Assembly: GCA_025617745.1 (NCBI GenBank)
Contig: CM046857.1
Span: 22,659,081-22,723,080 of the forward strand
Length of the DNA: 64,000 bases
DNA from: Heliocidaris erythrogramma
Lineage: Eukaryota > Echinodermata > Echinoidea > Camarodonta > Echinometridae
Direction: 5' to 3'
Of the stretch, positions 43,148 to 54,529 are shown one piece after another. The notes beneath the pieces were generated by a model. It had not been told where the DNA came from. It worked only from the letters and a program-made list of their open reading frames with translations, and did not search any database. Each line of letters starts with the position of its first letter. The first letter of the stretch is position 1. A program made the position numbers and the translations under genes.

Positions 43148-44174
43148 CATATTTATTTATTTATTTATTTCTGATATTTATACAGGGTGGCTCATATCAC
43201 CAATTTGGTGGTCTTCCATGAGGCCCTGTTTGCTAACAATAAAACAAATAACATCAACAATAATCAATATATATAAATACACAAGCATAAACACGTATAA
43301 TACACATTAATCGGTATCCTCATTAGTTAAGTAATCATTCAGTAATATTCATTGACTATTTACAAGAATTTTCGAATCGAATTTTAAATTAAGGATTATT
43401 AGCATTGTAAACTGTGAAATAATCAAATTAAAATATGGATGATAACCACACATCAAAATGAGGGGAAAATAATTAATTAACAACACATATACCAAAGAAG
43501 TTGCTATGCATAATATCCCCATACAGTTCACAGCTTACATCTCCTCTGCAGATAACAGAGCTTTTAGAGTGTATTTGAAACTGTTTAAAGTAGGCAACAT
43601 TTTGATAGAAGTTTCAAGTTGGTTCCATACTGCAATTCCACATATTAGGGGACTATGTTTGTATGTGTCCGTCCTAAAAAGGTACACGCAATGTATCTCT
43701 TACAGCATGTCTTGTGCTGTGATCATGTAGAGAGCTGACATGTTGTAAATCTTTTTTTAAGTATTCTTGTGCCACGCCATGCATTGCTTTATACATCATC
43801 ACTGCACGTCCAAACTGGAAACGTGTCTGAATAGGCATCCAACCTAACCGACTAAACATATCTTTTGAGGATACATCGAATCCTTCTCCCAACACTATAC
43901 GGGCAGCCCGTTTCTGAACCTTTTGTAGTTTAATAGTTTGTCTTTGAAATCTTTCGGACCAAACAGAGGAACAATAATCAAAATGAGGAAGGACGATGGA
44001 ATTATATAGAAGTTTCAGAGACCTAGTTGGAACATAACTAATATGAACACGATTGCACGGGTAACGCCATGTGCTTTCGCGCATTGCATATCTCACTGTC
44101 GATAAATATAGTTCGCATACATCAATTTCCTTTCTAAAGATAATATGCCGGAAATGAGAGTTGAACACTCAATC
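43148..44174 (-). mobile_element. 5'-truncated non-LTR retrotransposon (LINE), 3' part
   Basis: On the - strand the end of a reverse-transcriptase frame (43535-44168) is followed by about 370 bases of 3' untranslated sequence. This includes GGTGATATGAGCCACCCTG and ends in (AAAT)n at about 43148-43168. 5' truncation and a short simple-repeat tail are typical of LINE insertion. It begins 10 bases from the foldback element, so one may have inserted beside the other. Confidence 0.85.
43535..44168 (-). pseudogene. Non-LTR reverse transcriptase, C-terminal fragment, frameshifted
   Basis: The frame contains SLKLLYNSIVLPHFDYCSSV followed by WSERFQRQTIKLQKVQKRAA and RIVLG. This is the thumb/post-RT region found near the C-terminus of CR1/L2/jockey-type LINE ORF2 proteins. 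It then shows FSRLGWMPIQTRFQ and MYKAMHGVAQEYL. After DTLRVPF a single extra T shifts the frame. The next frame continues RTDTYKHSPLICGIAVWNQL to a TAA at 43535-43537, the usual end of such proteins. The catalytic YADD part and the endonuclease domain are missing, so it is inactive. The exact clade cannot be set by eye. Confidence 0.85.
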
Positions 44175-44177
44175 TTC

Positions 44178-44206
44178 GTTTTTTTTTTTTTTTTTTTTTT
44201 TTTTTA
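44178..44206. repeat. T homopolymer
   Basis: About 28 T immediately beyond the 5' edge of the LINE fragment. It might be the A tail of another insertion, read from the other strand. Confidence 0.8.
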
Positions 44207-44214
44207 AGGGATCG

Positions 44215-45405
44215 TATAACTTGAATACATCGTTGCAAGAGACGTAGGAGGTAAAGGATAAGTGTGAAGCTTCCCATGAATAATTTAAAAACTTAGTTTG
44301 TATTTTATTTTTAGATTCAGTTCTAAGCTTTTTGCATGAATCTGCCATGCATTAGTTTTTAGTTTGTCAGATTAAGAATTCAGCTAACCATCACCGTAAA
44401 GGAAAGAACTTAATATCATCATTTATGGAATGTAAAAAAATCTTATTTCATCATTTCTTTCTCTTGAGCTGAGTATTTGACATATCCAAGAAGTTACAAT
44501 ACATTTAAACTTTAAAGGAATGAACTTGTTATCAATATTCTCTAAGCTATTTTTTAAAATTTCTTCATTAGATTTTTTGTTTTGTTTTCCATTTGTGATT
44601 TTATATGTTTACCATTTTACTATGCGAAATCAGCCTTTCCTTTTTTTCTTCCTCGTATATTTCGCTCTTCATGTTTTTAAACCAACATCTACTCGTCAGC
44701 TGTCACAAAAAGGAAATAAAGTGAATTAAATATAATAAATAAAAAGAAATAAAATAAAAATAAATTTTATCTCAAAGGGCTTTCATGCTGGCAAACCTTG
44801 ACTTGAAAACCCTCTTGCTTGACTTTTCTTTCTATAATCTTACTGTTAGCCCTATAGTTTAAGATATATTAATGTCATGATGTTCCATTGTATTGTATAT
44901 CGCATAATTTGTATAACGTATGCATTCCATTATTTGATGAATTGAGAAATCAAGCAGAAATAAATAAATCAAATCAAATAAATCAATCAAATAAATCAAA
45001 TAAATAAATATATGAATTAAAAAAAACATTACAGCAAATGAATCAACGAATTCCTTACAAAATATCCAAAAGGAAACATATGCCCACTACATAATTCGTT
45101 AAAAAAAATGACGTCTTGCATAATTAGCGAATTTGCATGTAATTTCGTAAGTCTATGACTGAAGCTATAACAGGTCACCTAATGTGAGTTTTTTATGCGC
45201 ATTAAAGTGCGGGGTAACATGATGCTTTCAACCTTTTCATCTGTTGATATTATCCTATTCCTATGTCGCCACTACAACTTGCAATATTAAACTATACTAC
45301 GTGACCAGTCATTCAGAATAACGTTTAAACAATGCGATTCGTAGTGCCTACCCCCGTGTCCCCTGCAATAGAATAGCGAGACAAAAAAAAAGGACAGATG
45401 GAAAA
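44215..45405. other. AT-rich intergenic DNA
   Basis: It includes an (AATA/AAATC)n patch at 44957-45011. No gene is recognised. Confidence 0.55.
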
Positions 45406-45409
45406 GGAA

Positions 45410-45448
45410 GAGAGAGAGAAGGGGGTGAGGAGAGAAGGGGGGGGGGGG
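45410..45448 (+). repeat. GA/G purine tract
   Basis: GAGAGAGAGAAGGGGG followed by GAGGAGAGAA and 12 G. Confidence 0.9.
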
Positions 45449-45449
45449 A

Positions 45450-46430
45450 CGTGAAAGATAAGATGACAGGACCCCTCCCGCACCCCCAATAATTCACATT
45501 TGGTCAACCTATATTAAGACCGGTACCACCCCCACCCCCTCCACCTCCGATGATGCCAGTGGACACCTCAATAGCTGGATCCACGCTCTACCATTGCCCC
45601 TTTATGATGCAGCTCATCTCAGGGGTTGACCCAGTTTTTCATCTTTCCAGGTGCCTTTTGGGATACAAAAAAATAAAGGGTGGCACATTTGTGTGGTTTT
45701 GTAATTACGGTAATATTTCTGCCACTTATTTATGCTTTGTATTATGGTAGATGGTGATGATAGGGATGTTTGTTCGATGCAGACAGGTTGCCTCTGGTTA
45801 CGCCTCCTCAACCCGATGATGAAATCAAGTGTTTGAATGAGATCATGCTGTTTTCCAGTGCTAAATGTCAGGCCACCCGAGATCTGGAGATTGTTTTCAA
45901 GGACCGTGCAGTTGGAAGGGATACAGGACCCGAGTGATTTTCAGAGCTATCGGCTACGTTATGCGAAGGGGGGTGTTTGGAAGAAAGGGGCATACTGGAT
46001 AAATCGTGCTGTGACGATTAACAAAAGCCAACAGAGTAGGAAGTTACACCAGAATTGGGAGAAAGATGAAGACTAGATTGTCGTGATAAGAAAGAATGAA
46101 AGTAACAGGACACTATCGTCTTTTCGACTGCTCCAGTTTTATCATCTTAGAAGTTTAAGAATAAAAGACGAGCCATTCTATGATTCTAATGTAGATATTG
46201 GGTCTGTTTACTAGTCTGACCTGGTTATATTGCCGCCTCTCTCCCCCATGGTCCCCAACCCTTTTGCTGTATCGAAAAACCAAACACAAACGAGTGCTCA
46301 CACGAGGCGTCTTTAGCTGACGTTATGCTCTCGTCAGTGACTGATGCGGTCTTTTGCGCGACATGAAAGAGTGACTGAGTGACATCGTTCAAAAAGTGAT
46401 TGTAAATTGAAACAATAGTTTTGCATCTGA
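45450..46430. other. Intergenic DNA without supported features
   Basis: Short open frames (45550-45750, 45837-46076) have no recognisable content. Confidence 0.5.
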
Positions 46431-46436
46431 TTGGCT

Positions 46437-46580
46437 GAGGGGAGCGTTTCATGAAGCGTTTTGTCAGTGATTTTTTACCGACAACTGTTATAAGCTACTG
46501 AAATCCTTGCATCTGATTGGCTGAGAGCAAATTTGTCAGTAAAAATCACTGACAAAACGCTTGATGAAACGCTCCCCTGG
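46437..46580. mobile_element. Palindromic MITE (GGGAGCGTTTCATCAAG family), copy 3
   Basis: GGGGAGCGTTTCATGAAGCG to AACGCTTGATGAAACGCTCC CC. Nearly identical to copies at 20941 and 37588. The sequence just left also contains GCATCTGATTGGCTGAGG, part of the same element, so a second partial copy may precede it. Confidence 0.92.
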
Positions 46581-46985
46581 AGTATTAACTTACAACCTCG
46601 ATTAGCGCAGTACTGACGCAATGGAAATGAAGCCTCGGATAAGCAGGGCTTTGGGGACACACGCTGAAGCTGAGAAGAAGGAAGAGAAAACTGGATGAAA
46701 ACTGGATGAAACTGAAATAAAAAAGAAATTGGCTCATGCTACTAATCAACTAACATGATAAAAACTACATGTAGTTTCGAAAAATTAACTCACGGGTAAT
46801 TTCAAACGGCTATATTGTAGTGCCCGTAGAAATCATTTTCAGATTTACGTAATACGCCATTAGAATATTCGCACATTTCTAAAGGTGATATGATAGGCAT
46901 GGCTATTAAAAGTGCCCTAGGTTGATTTTTCGTAAGTACTTTTCATCGTGTTAACGATACATTTGACAAAAGAACACTGCACTGT

Positions 46986-47018
46986 AAAAGGAAACGGGGG
47001 GGGGGGGGGGGGGGGGGG
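46986..47018 (+). repeat. Longest G homopolymer in the window
   Basis: About 33 G in a row. Confidence 0.95.
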
Positions 47019-47019
47019 T

Positions 47020-47900
47020 ATTGCACTTCGTCATGAATCCTATAATTAGACTATTATAGTCGATGGATCCGAGGGATCCGAGTGTGCTGATTTTGTTACA
47101 AACACATGATCCCCGGGCCCCTACATCACTTAGACATGCCGCCCATTTCGAACATGTCGAATGAATTCATTATGCATGCGAGATATTCTGTTTTTGTAGA
47201 AAACATGCAACTTAGCTTGGATAAACAGAGGTGTCAGATCCAGCCAAAGTGGAAAATATAATTCATTTTTTTTTTACTTTGATGGGAATTTCCTGTAATA
47301 TATTTCGAACTGTTGTTTTTTTGACAAAAAAAGGGTCATATCTTGCTTCAAAGAATCGGTGCGGCTTTACAGGTACCCATATTACTACAACTACAATGTA
47401 AGGCAGCGGAATTGGAGGCAAAAGGGTACAATGCCCCCCCCCCCCCCTCCCCCGCAAACGATTTCTTATTCCGCTTGCTCGAATGTACCAATGATTTACA
47501 CCAAGTAAGGGCAATATTTTCTGAAAATGTCCCCATAACTCGCTCGCTAAGCTCGCTAGCTCTTACATTATAATGAAATCATGCAGATTGCATAAAGTTT
47601 GTTATATATCGGTGTAATCCTAAAGAAAACGACAGGGTTAATGTACAAATTAAAAGATCATTCGACATTCCCCAAAATGAATTTGCTGTTGTCATTTTCA
47701 TTATATCGCTGTATTAATGTACGCCTCAAGATCTTCAGCATTTAGCAAAAGGTCCGATTTTTATTCTCGCTCGCTTCGCTCGCTCGCATATGAATCGTTA
47801 GACCATTACACACTAATCAGGGAAGCTGAAATAGTGACCAGAACCACACTAAAAAGGAAGAAGGTGATGCTCGGTGATAACTATATTAATTAGACTGTAG
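47020..47900. other. Intergenic DNA with CGCTCGCT words
   Basis: A C run (47434-47448) and the words ACTCGCTCGCTAAGCTCGCT (47529) and CTCGCTCGCTTCGCTCGCTC (47766) stand out; the latter type occurs in many dispersed invertebrate repeats. No gene is seen. Confidence 0.5.
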
Positions 47901-48037
47901 GGTAATACCAATATCACAAAATGGTCCCCCTTTTTCGCTTTATGTTCACCCTTTGTCGGTGCCCCTCCCCCCCCAAGTGCCCCTTTTTGCTGGTGCCCCC
48001 CCCCCCTTTGAAAGACGCTCCGCCACCGCTCAAGGTA

Positions 48038-48118
48038 GGGAGAGAGAGAGAGGGGGGGGGGGGAGGGGGAGAAAAGGGAGAGAGAGAGAGAGGGAGAGAC
48101 GGGGGAGGGGGAGGGGAG
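48038..48118 (+). repeat. (GA)n/(G)n purine tract
   Basis: GAGAGAGAGAGAG, a 12-G run, then more GA and GGGA blocks. Confidence 0.95.
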
Positions 48119-48589
48119 GTTGCAGAAAGAGAATGGAATATGACAGCATCCATTGAATGTTAGCCCATGTAGCTTACCGTGAGCAGTCCATTTTTCTTCT
48201 AGTAAAATGAGTAAGGTATCAGTTTGGTTTCATTAACCCCTGTTTCATTTTCATCCCCAACCCTTCTCCACCTTTCTCCACCATCCGCGCTTTTCATCAT
48301 CCAAATTATCCACATCATTTTACGGGAGGCCTCCTCTCTGCAGCTCTGATGTGGGCAATAGGTAGCCTGATTCACCCGAAGGCTAGTAATGAAGAATCAA
48401 GCGAACGAGCCAGGCGCGGCTTGGGTTTTCTTTGATGTTGTCATCCCTCCAGCGAGAAACCCGCCTTCAAAAGATCACCATAATGCATCATCATCATCAG
48501 CATCATCATCATCATCCCCTTCAACCTCATCATCTTCTTTTCTCATATTGCCTCCTCCTTCTTCTAACGCTCTTGTTTAGTCTTGTCAT

Positions 48590-49300
48590 GTACCTCTCTC
48601 TCTCTCTCTCCCTTTCTTTTTATTTTCATTCATTTTCTTTTCTTTTATCCCTTTTTCAACATCATTTTCGGTCGTTCAAGGGATAAAGTTATGAAGTAGA
48701 AAATGGTGGATGATTATTTAAAGTAAACCTCATGTTTAACACGGAGCGAAGTTCCTTGCAACACCCCTCCCTTTCTTTCTCTCTCTCTCTTTCTCTCTCT
48801 CTATCCAAAGACTTAATCCTTCCTTCTTTTGCCCCCTCATTCTTATTCTTGCTCTTCTTAACCTTTCATATATGTCTACCTTGATTTCACCCCTGTCTGT
48901 GTGTCTGTCTCTCTGTCTTCCTTCCCTTCCTGTGTTTGGCTTCTTCTTTATCCTTGTGCTCCATTTCACTTTCTGTACAATATAGACTTAGCCTTTTCCC
49001 TCTCCCTTCCGTCCTTCGCTCCTCCTCTCTCTCTCCCTTTCTCCCTCTCAGTCTATATCTCTCCCCCCTCTCTCTTTCTACCTTTATGACTGTCTCCCAT
49101 CTTTGTATTTGTATCATGCTGTCCATCCGTTTGTCTGTACGTGCACCTCCTTTTCCCAGTTCTCTATCTTTGATCTTCTTCAAGTCTCTCTCTATCTTTC
49201 TTTCTCTCCCCCCTCTCTCTCTCTGTCGCTATCCCATTTTCTCCCAATTTCCCTTTCTCTCCTTCCCCATCTCTCTCTCTCTCTCTCTCCGCGCCTTTTC
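48590..49300 (+). repeat. CT-rich low-complexity tract
   Basis: Several hundred bases of CTCT, TTTC and TCCC. The Ser/Leu-rich and Arg/Glu/Lys-rich open frames on either strand are its translations. Confidence 0.9.
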
Positions 49301-49572
49301 ATATCTCTATGCCCTTTTCCAACCTTACTCTTTACTCAAATTTCCCAAATGACGTTTGGTTTGGGATTATGAATGGTCATCCCGATCGTGCGGTATTGCG
49401 ACGTCTGTAAGGTGTCGGGCGGTATTTCATCAATATTTCACTCTACTATAGTTTATGTCCTCAATTGGAACTAAGTGATGAATTAATGGGAATTGATTAT
49501 ATAGATAATTAAGATGAAATGAATATGAGGACGATGATGAACATGAGGGGGATGATGATGAAGATGGTTTTG

Positions 49573-49611
49573 ACGATGATGATGATGATGATGATGATGA
49601 TGACTGTGACC

Positions 49612-49647
<36 letters not shown>
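49573..49647 (+). repeat. (GAT)n microsatellite
   Basis: Two runs of GAT units separated by GACTGTGACCAT. The poly-Met, poly-His, poly-Ile and poly-Ser frames here are artefacts. Confidence 0.95.
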
Positions 49648-49649
<2 letters not shown>

Positions 49650-49669
49650 TTGTAACAGTGCCCACTCCC

Positions 49670-49735
49670 CCCCCAAAAAAAAAAAAAAAAAAAGAAAAAA
49701 GAAAAAAAAAGAGAAGAACAAAAAGCAGCGAAACG
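49670..49735 (+). repeat. A-rich tract after a C run
   Basis: CCCCCCCC followed by about 20 A and further GAAAA blocks. Confidence 0.9.
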
Positions 49736-49874
49736 ATTTTGGCTTATGAAGAAGCGACTTGATTCCCCAGCTCGTTTTAGCAATCTGGAGAAGATGTTAA
49801 CGTAGCAGGCCATACGTAAATCAAAGGAGTCTAACAGGTTCACCGCCCCATAAGAACAATTCTGGGTGAAGAGA

Positions 49875-50561
49875 CAGAGAGAGAGAGAGACAGAGAGAGA
49901 GAGAGGAGATAGGAGGGAGAGAAACATTGAGAGACTCCAAACTTGGTTACAGTAGTCCTTGTTCGAAAATAAAAAAATGGCTTTAAGATTCTGATTTCTG
50001 AAAAAAAAAGAGTGGCAGAATTTGCCAATACACGTTTCACCAATTTACTGGAGCTGCCCTGGAGATGTTAACGTATCATCATGATCATGGTCGTGCTTAA
50101 ATGTTGGGACTTTTAAAAGACAGGTTCACTGCCCTGCAAGACTACAATCATCTAGGTGGAATCCAAAATGTCGGTGAGTTTAAACAAGAAACGAAAGATA
50201 AAGATTGCTGAAATATTGGATCAAAGTGCGAAGAGAATCGACTCGGTATACTCCAAGAAATAAATACAAATAGTAATGATACTGAATAAAATATAACATT
50301 TAGAGATAGTAAGAGAGACAACATAGATAGACATCTAGAAGGGAAAAGGGAAGTATGTAAATTGATACAGAATTACAGAGATAGAGAGAGAAAGAGAGAG
50401 AAAGAGAGAGAGAAGGGGCAAGGGGGATAACAAGACTGCGGGGGTAGAGCGGAGTCAGTATACAGTAAGATAGAAATAATGAGAGATGAATATGATTAAG
50501 TACAGAGAGAGAGAGAGAGAAAGTGCGAGAGCGCGAGAGCGAGAAGGGAGGAAATGGGGTG

Positions 50562-50594
<33 letters not shown>

Positions 50595-50598
50595 GGGG
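49875..50598 (+). repeat. GA-rich region ending in a (GA)n-(G)n junction
   Basis: Blocks of GAGA at 49875-49925, 50380-50415 and 50503-50530 precede the (GA)12-(G)15 junction at 50561-50598. Two weak direct repeats (CTGGAGATGTTAACGT / GGAGAAGATGTTAACGT and ACAGGTTCACTGCCC / ACAGGTTCACCGCCC) recur at 49795, 50065 and 50765, so the whole stretch is probably a three-fold, roughly 300-700 base duplication. Confidence 0.6.
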
Positions 50599-51058
50599 TT
50601 GAGAGACCGCAAATTAAGTATTTCTTGTTCGACATTTTCGACACTTAGCTTTTGAAAGACTCTGATTTGGGAATAAGTGGCCGGATTAGCTGACACGGGT
50701 CGTCAATCTACTGAAGATGTAAACACATCAAGCCATGCGTGAACCGAAGGATTCTTGTGTAACAGGTTCACTGCCCCGCAAAAAAATCTCCCTGTGAAAT
50801 CCAAATGTCGATAAGTTCTTTCGAGAATAGAATAGAAATGGAAGAAAGGTGAACTGTTTATCAACATAAAAAGGAAGAAAACAAAAACAAAAACAAAAAA
50901 CCAAAACGGGCAGGTATGAAGATTTCGCAGTGAGGAGAGGAGTTGAGGAAGGCCCGGTGATGGGAGAAAGATGATGCGAAGGTATTGACAGAATGGAAAA
51001 GAATAAAAGAGAAGGAATTGGATATAGGGATGGTAGATTTTTGTTAAATAAAGCTGGA

Positions 51059-51150
51059 GTGTGTGTGTGTGTGTGTGTGAGGAAGAGAGAGAGACAGAGA
51101 CAGAGAGATAGAGTGAAGACTAGACAGAGAGAGAGAGAGAGAGAGGGGGG
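51059..51150 (+). repeat. (GT)n then (GA)n-(G)n tract
   Basis: About 10 GT units, then GAGACAGA blocks, then about 12 GA units and 9 G. Confidence 0.95.
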
Positions 51151-51503
51151 GGTTTGGAATTTTAGGGATTTCACTACAACATCATTTCAGTATTCCTTTT
51201 TGGACAACTTTAGTTCCAAAAGAAAAAGCAAAGCCACTTGTACGTATTGGTTTTCTACATTAGATGTTAACTTAGTAAGCCATGCGCAATTGAAAGGGTA
51301 TGGTATATAAATATAAGTTAGGAAATGACAATTGTAAATGACCGTGAGAAAAAATAAATAAATATAATTTAATACGTGAAGCCGACTGCGGATATTCACA
51401 AACGCGAATACTAAATCAGGCAAACTATTAGCACTTGAATAGAGAAAGGCACTGGCCCTGTGTATGGTTACGGCCTTGGTTTACCCGAAAGGTATATTTA
51501 TTC

Positions 51504-51653
51504 CTGAAGATGAAACTCTAGCAGTTTTTCAGCTCCACACAGGTCATCGGGTTCCGTCGCGGCAGATAGTCCGGGCCTTAAAGATAAAATTGAGTTCTCA
51601 TCATGCGATAACTGAAGATGAAACTCTAGCAGTTTTTCAGCTCCACACAGGTC
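51504..51653 (+). repeat. Two 42-bp direct repeats, 108 bp apart
   Basis: CTGAAGATGAAACTCTAGCA continuing through CAGTTTTTCAGCTCCACAC occurs at 51504-51545 and 51612-51653 without mismatch. The 66 bases between contain GGGTTCCGTCGCGGCAGAT. Confidence 0.9.
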
Positions 51654-51726
51654 TGAAATGTCTGAAATCAATTCGGAAAGGTTGATTATACTTGTAAATG
51701 TATTTAGTATATACAAATTGGTGTAT

Positions 51727-51995
51727 GTTATAAGGTTTTGGAATCACCAAAACGAGAAGAAATTGACCCAATCCTCCTGAGAGTCACATGCACTGCGCAC
51801 AGACATGTGTATATGGGACTACATACTCGTGTTCGGTCCGAACATTTCAGCTGTTTCTCACTATAAGGGCATTTTTAAAGAGCAATCCTTTTCAGGGGAC
51901 ATTTCTACTATGACGTTCTTCCAAACTGACATAACAGGAATGAGAAAGCTCATAAATCTTTTTTTTTTTACTCTCCCAGAACTCAAACTTCCCTT
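51727..51995 (+). repeat. Dispersed repeat with CTTCCAAACTGACATAA, copy 3
   Basis: Shares TTTTGGAATCACCAAAACG, CTGCGCACAGACATGTGTAT, TTCGGTCCGAACATTTCAGC and TTCTTCCAAACTGACATAAC in order with 21125-21480 and 36240-36620. It is joined on its right to the MITE at 51992. Confidence 0.8.
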
Positions 51996-52323
51996 TAACT
52001 CTTTCAGTGCCGATGTGACAGTGGCAGTGACTTGTCATTTTCATCCACAAATTGCTCGACCACAGGAAAGGTATATATATATAGCAGTCAGAAAAAAAGA
52101 AACTCAAATGTAATTTTCAATAATAATTGCATTAAGTTGGGTAAAATAATAATGTTTGGTATCTTAAGAAATGGTAATAAAATTTCTACAAGTTTTGTAC
52201 ACAATATTTTTTGAAATAATATAATGGTTAATGAAGTGCAGACATTTGAAAAGAACGCATTTGATCACATTTTGGTAAAATTTTGAAGAGAGCTAAAACC
52301 CTTGGCACAGTAAGAGTTAAAGG
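51992..52323. mobile_element. MITE with CCTTTAACTCTT ends
   Basis: CCCTTTAACTCTTTCAGTGC at the left and GGCACAGTAAGAGTTAAAGG at the right are inverted. The inner TGATCACATTTTGG is shared with the element at 21635-22053. Confidence 0.65.
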
Positions 52324-52329
52324 ACCACC

Positions 52330-53210
52330 TTCGCCTACCGCAAACCTTCCCACGTAAACCACCGGTCGGATTGGATAACTGAAATTCAGCAGGATTGTTC
52401 GGATCACGTAAACATAACATACGCGTCCATACCAGTTTGCATTTCCCCCTGGTTTGATTAGGCTTTGCGCTATCTAGTTGTGATATATACATTGTCAGAT
52501 CTCACATTGCGTTTCTAAACGTCATGAACAGGAAGCCAGAGGAGATAGCTCGGATCACGTCTATGATGCGATTATATTAGCTTTATTTAATCTTGGTTCG
52601 AATCGGTTTTACACTTCCTATAACTTTCCACTACTGCATTATCGACGTGTAATTCGAGTCCGTACAGAGTGATTTTTTTTATTTATTTATTTTTTTTACC
52701 AAAGGAGCTTTCTCGGATCAAGTGTTGATGACTTGTTTATGTCAGTCAGCTTTTAATTACCTCATTAAAAAAAAGTGATCCGCCAAAGTTTACTCGATCA
52801 GGTTTATCTGTCCATTCACTGTGAGATCCTACGTTCAAACGTTTTTTGTTTGTTTGTTGTTGCTTCTGTTTGTTGGTATTGGCGTATCTCACATCACAAT
52901 GGACAACGAAACTTATAGTACACACTGGTGTAAGGCTGATCGAAATAATTATGGGAAATTAAGAACTTGCATGGACGGTGGCCTACCTATGATTGGTAGA
53001 AAAAGTATTAAAAGACCTTTGGTTAGCTGACAAAATCTCATTGTATGCTTGAGCTTCTAGAACAAAAAGAAATATTACTGTCTTTGCCTCTAGGGTTGAG
53101 GGAAAAGTGGGCTAAATGAATGGTGAATTATAGAGGTATATGGAATAGATCCTAGTTCATGCCGATTCTTCGCCATGCACTTAAAGGCAAAACCGACAAA
53201 GACATTGATG
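52330..53210. other. Intergenic DNA without supported features
   Basis: A 69-codon frame at 52821-53030 looks like a secreted peptide only because a T/G-rich tract encodes Leu and Val; nothing else supports it. Confidence 0.5.
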
Positions 53211-53276
53211 GAGAGAAAGAGGAGAGAGAGAGAGAGAGATAGTATTTGAAGATGATATAAAGATAGCGACATGGAC

Positions 53277-53288
<12 letters not shown>

Positions 53289-53326
<38 letters not shown>

Positions 53327-53334
53327 GGGGGGGG
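53289..53334 (+). repeat. (GA)n joined to (G)n tract
   Basis: About 13 GA units followed by 18 G. Confidence 0.95.
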
Positions 53335-53339
53335 AGAAA

Positions 53340-53975
53340 GAGAGGGAAATATAAAATATAAAACGTATTGCAGTAGTACTCATTTTATGATCCTCTATAC
53401 CCAGGCCCTGTGACTGTCAACTAATAAATGTTGCGTCATTTTTACAGCTCTATATCTTGATTTCGGTCTTGGGCTATGTCGGAAAAATGTATTACATGAC
53501 TTGTTTATATGATGTGGATTTTGTTCGTTACTTCTTGAGAGATCACGAATATGTGCACTTTGAAGGATTTAAGGTTTCACCACCGTTTAATCGGTTTGGT
53601 TTTATATAACGGGTGTTGATAACAAGGTCACGTGATTGTTTTGCGCGCTCTCTCTTTGCCTCTCTCTCTCGCTCTCTCTGAAGAGTAGCAGCAGACGATG
53701 CCAGATTAAGGACGAGGGAATTCACGGAAAAATGGCGCCAGTATAAATAATAAGATCGGATTCCTACAACAGAAGACCCTCATAAATCTGCACAAAAAGC
53801 AGTGTAAGTTTCGATACCTGCCATTTGTAAAGTTATAATGTGTACAAAGCTTTGTCTTGTGTATTAGACTGAAAGTGCCGATATCGAAGTCATTTATTTT
53901 CTTAAAATCCGGAGTCTTCGATTTTAAATCTATAATGGTAATGAAGTAAACACGATGGACTTTCCTTAATTATGT
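53340..53975. other. Intergenic DNA without supported features
   Basis: A CTCTCT patch at 53647-53680 only. Confidence 0.5.
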
Positions 53976-53987
53976 TTTCACCATCGC

Positions 53988-54062
53988 CGCCACCACCGCC
54001 ACCACCACCTTCGTCATCATTACCATTATCATTATCATATCATCATCATCATCATCATTATT
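53988..54062 (+). repeat. (CCACCG)n and (CAT)n microsatellites
   Basis: GCCGCCACCACCGCCACCAC followed by ATCATTACC and CATCATCAT runs. Confidence 0.9.
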
Positions 54063-54158
54063 GTCATTATCATATCCCTCAGAACAAGACATGGACAGCA
54101 GCGGATCCTTGTATTTGGGAGGGGGTGGGGCGGCATTATGGCCAATCCTAGTACCATT

Positions 54159-54290
54159 CCCTTGTAAAAAAAAGTACCATGGTACCCATGGTAATATCAC
54201 GGTAATTCAACAAAATTACCATCAAATCATGGTAATTTGGTTGAATTACTGTCATATTACGATGGGTACCATGGTACTTTTTTACAAGGG
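54159..54290. mobile_element. Palindromic MITE with CCCTTGTAAAAAA ends
   Basis: CCCTTGTAAAAAAAAGTACC and GGTACTTTTTTACAAGGG are inverted, and the arms continue with ATGGTACCCATGGTAAT and its inverse. It is 132 bases and could form an almost complete hairpin. Confidence 0.92.
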
Positions 54291-54487
54291 ATAACCAATC
54301 AACTGGTATATATCCCAACGTATAGACTGAGGCGAATATGCCATTCCGAGTTGAATGTAGTTAAGTGATCTGCATGAGTTTCCGTTACCTATTCCACGAG
54401 TACGTTGTTGAACCTGCGTTTTATATCCCGAGGCGAATTCATCTGAAGCATTGCGATGGCACACGGTTGGCACCTCTGTTTCAGCGC

Positions 54488-54489
<2 letters not shown>

Positions 54490-54529
<40 letters not shown>

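Noticed and set aside
52821-53030. Possible secreted 69-residue peptide
   Set aside because: The hydrophobic start is encoded by a T/G-rich simple tract, and no conserved pattern follows.
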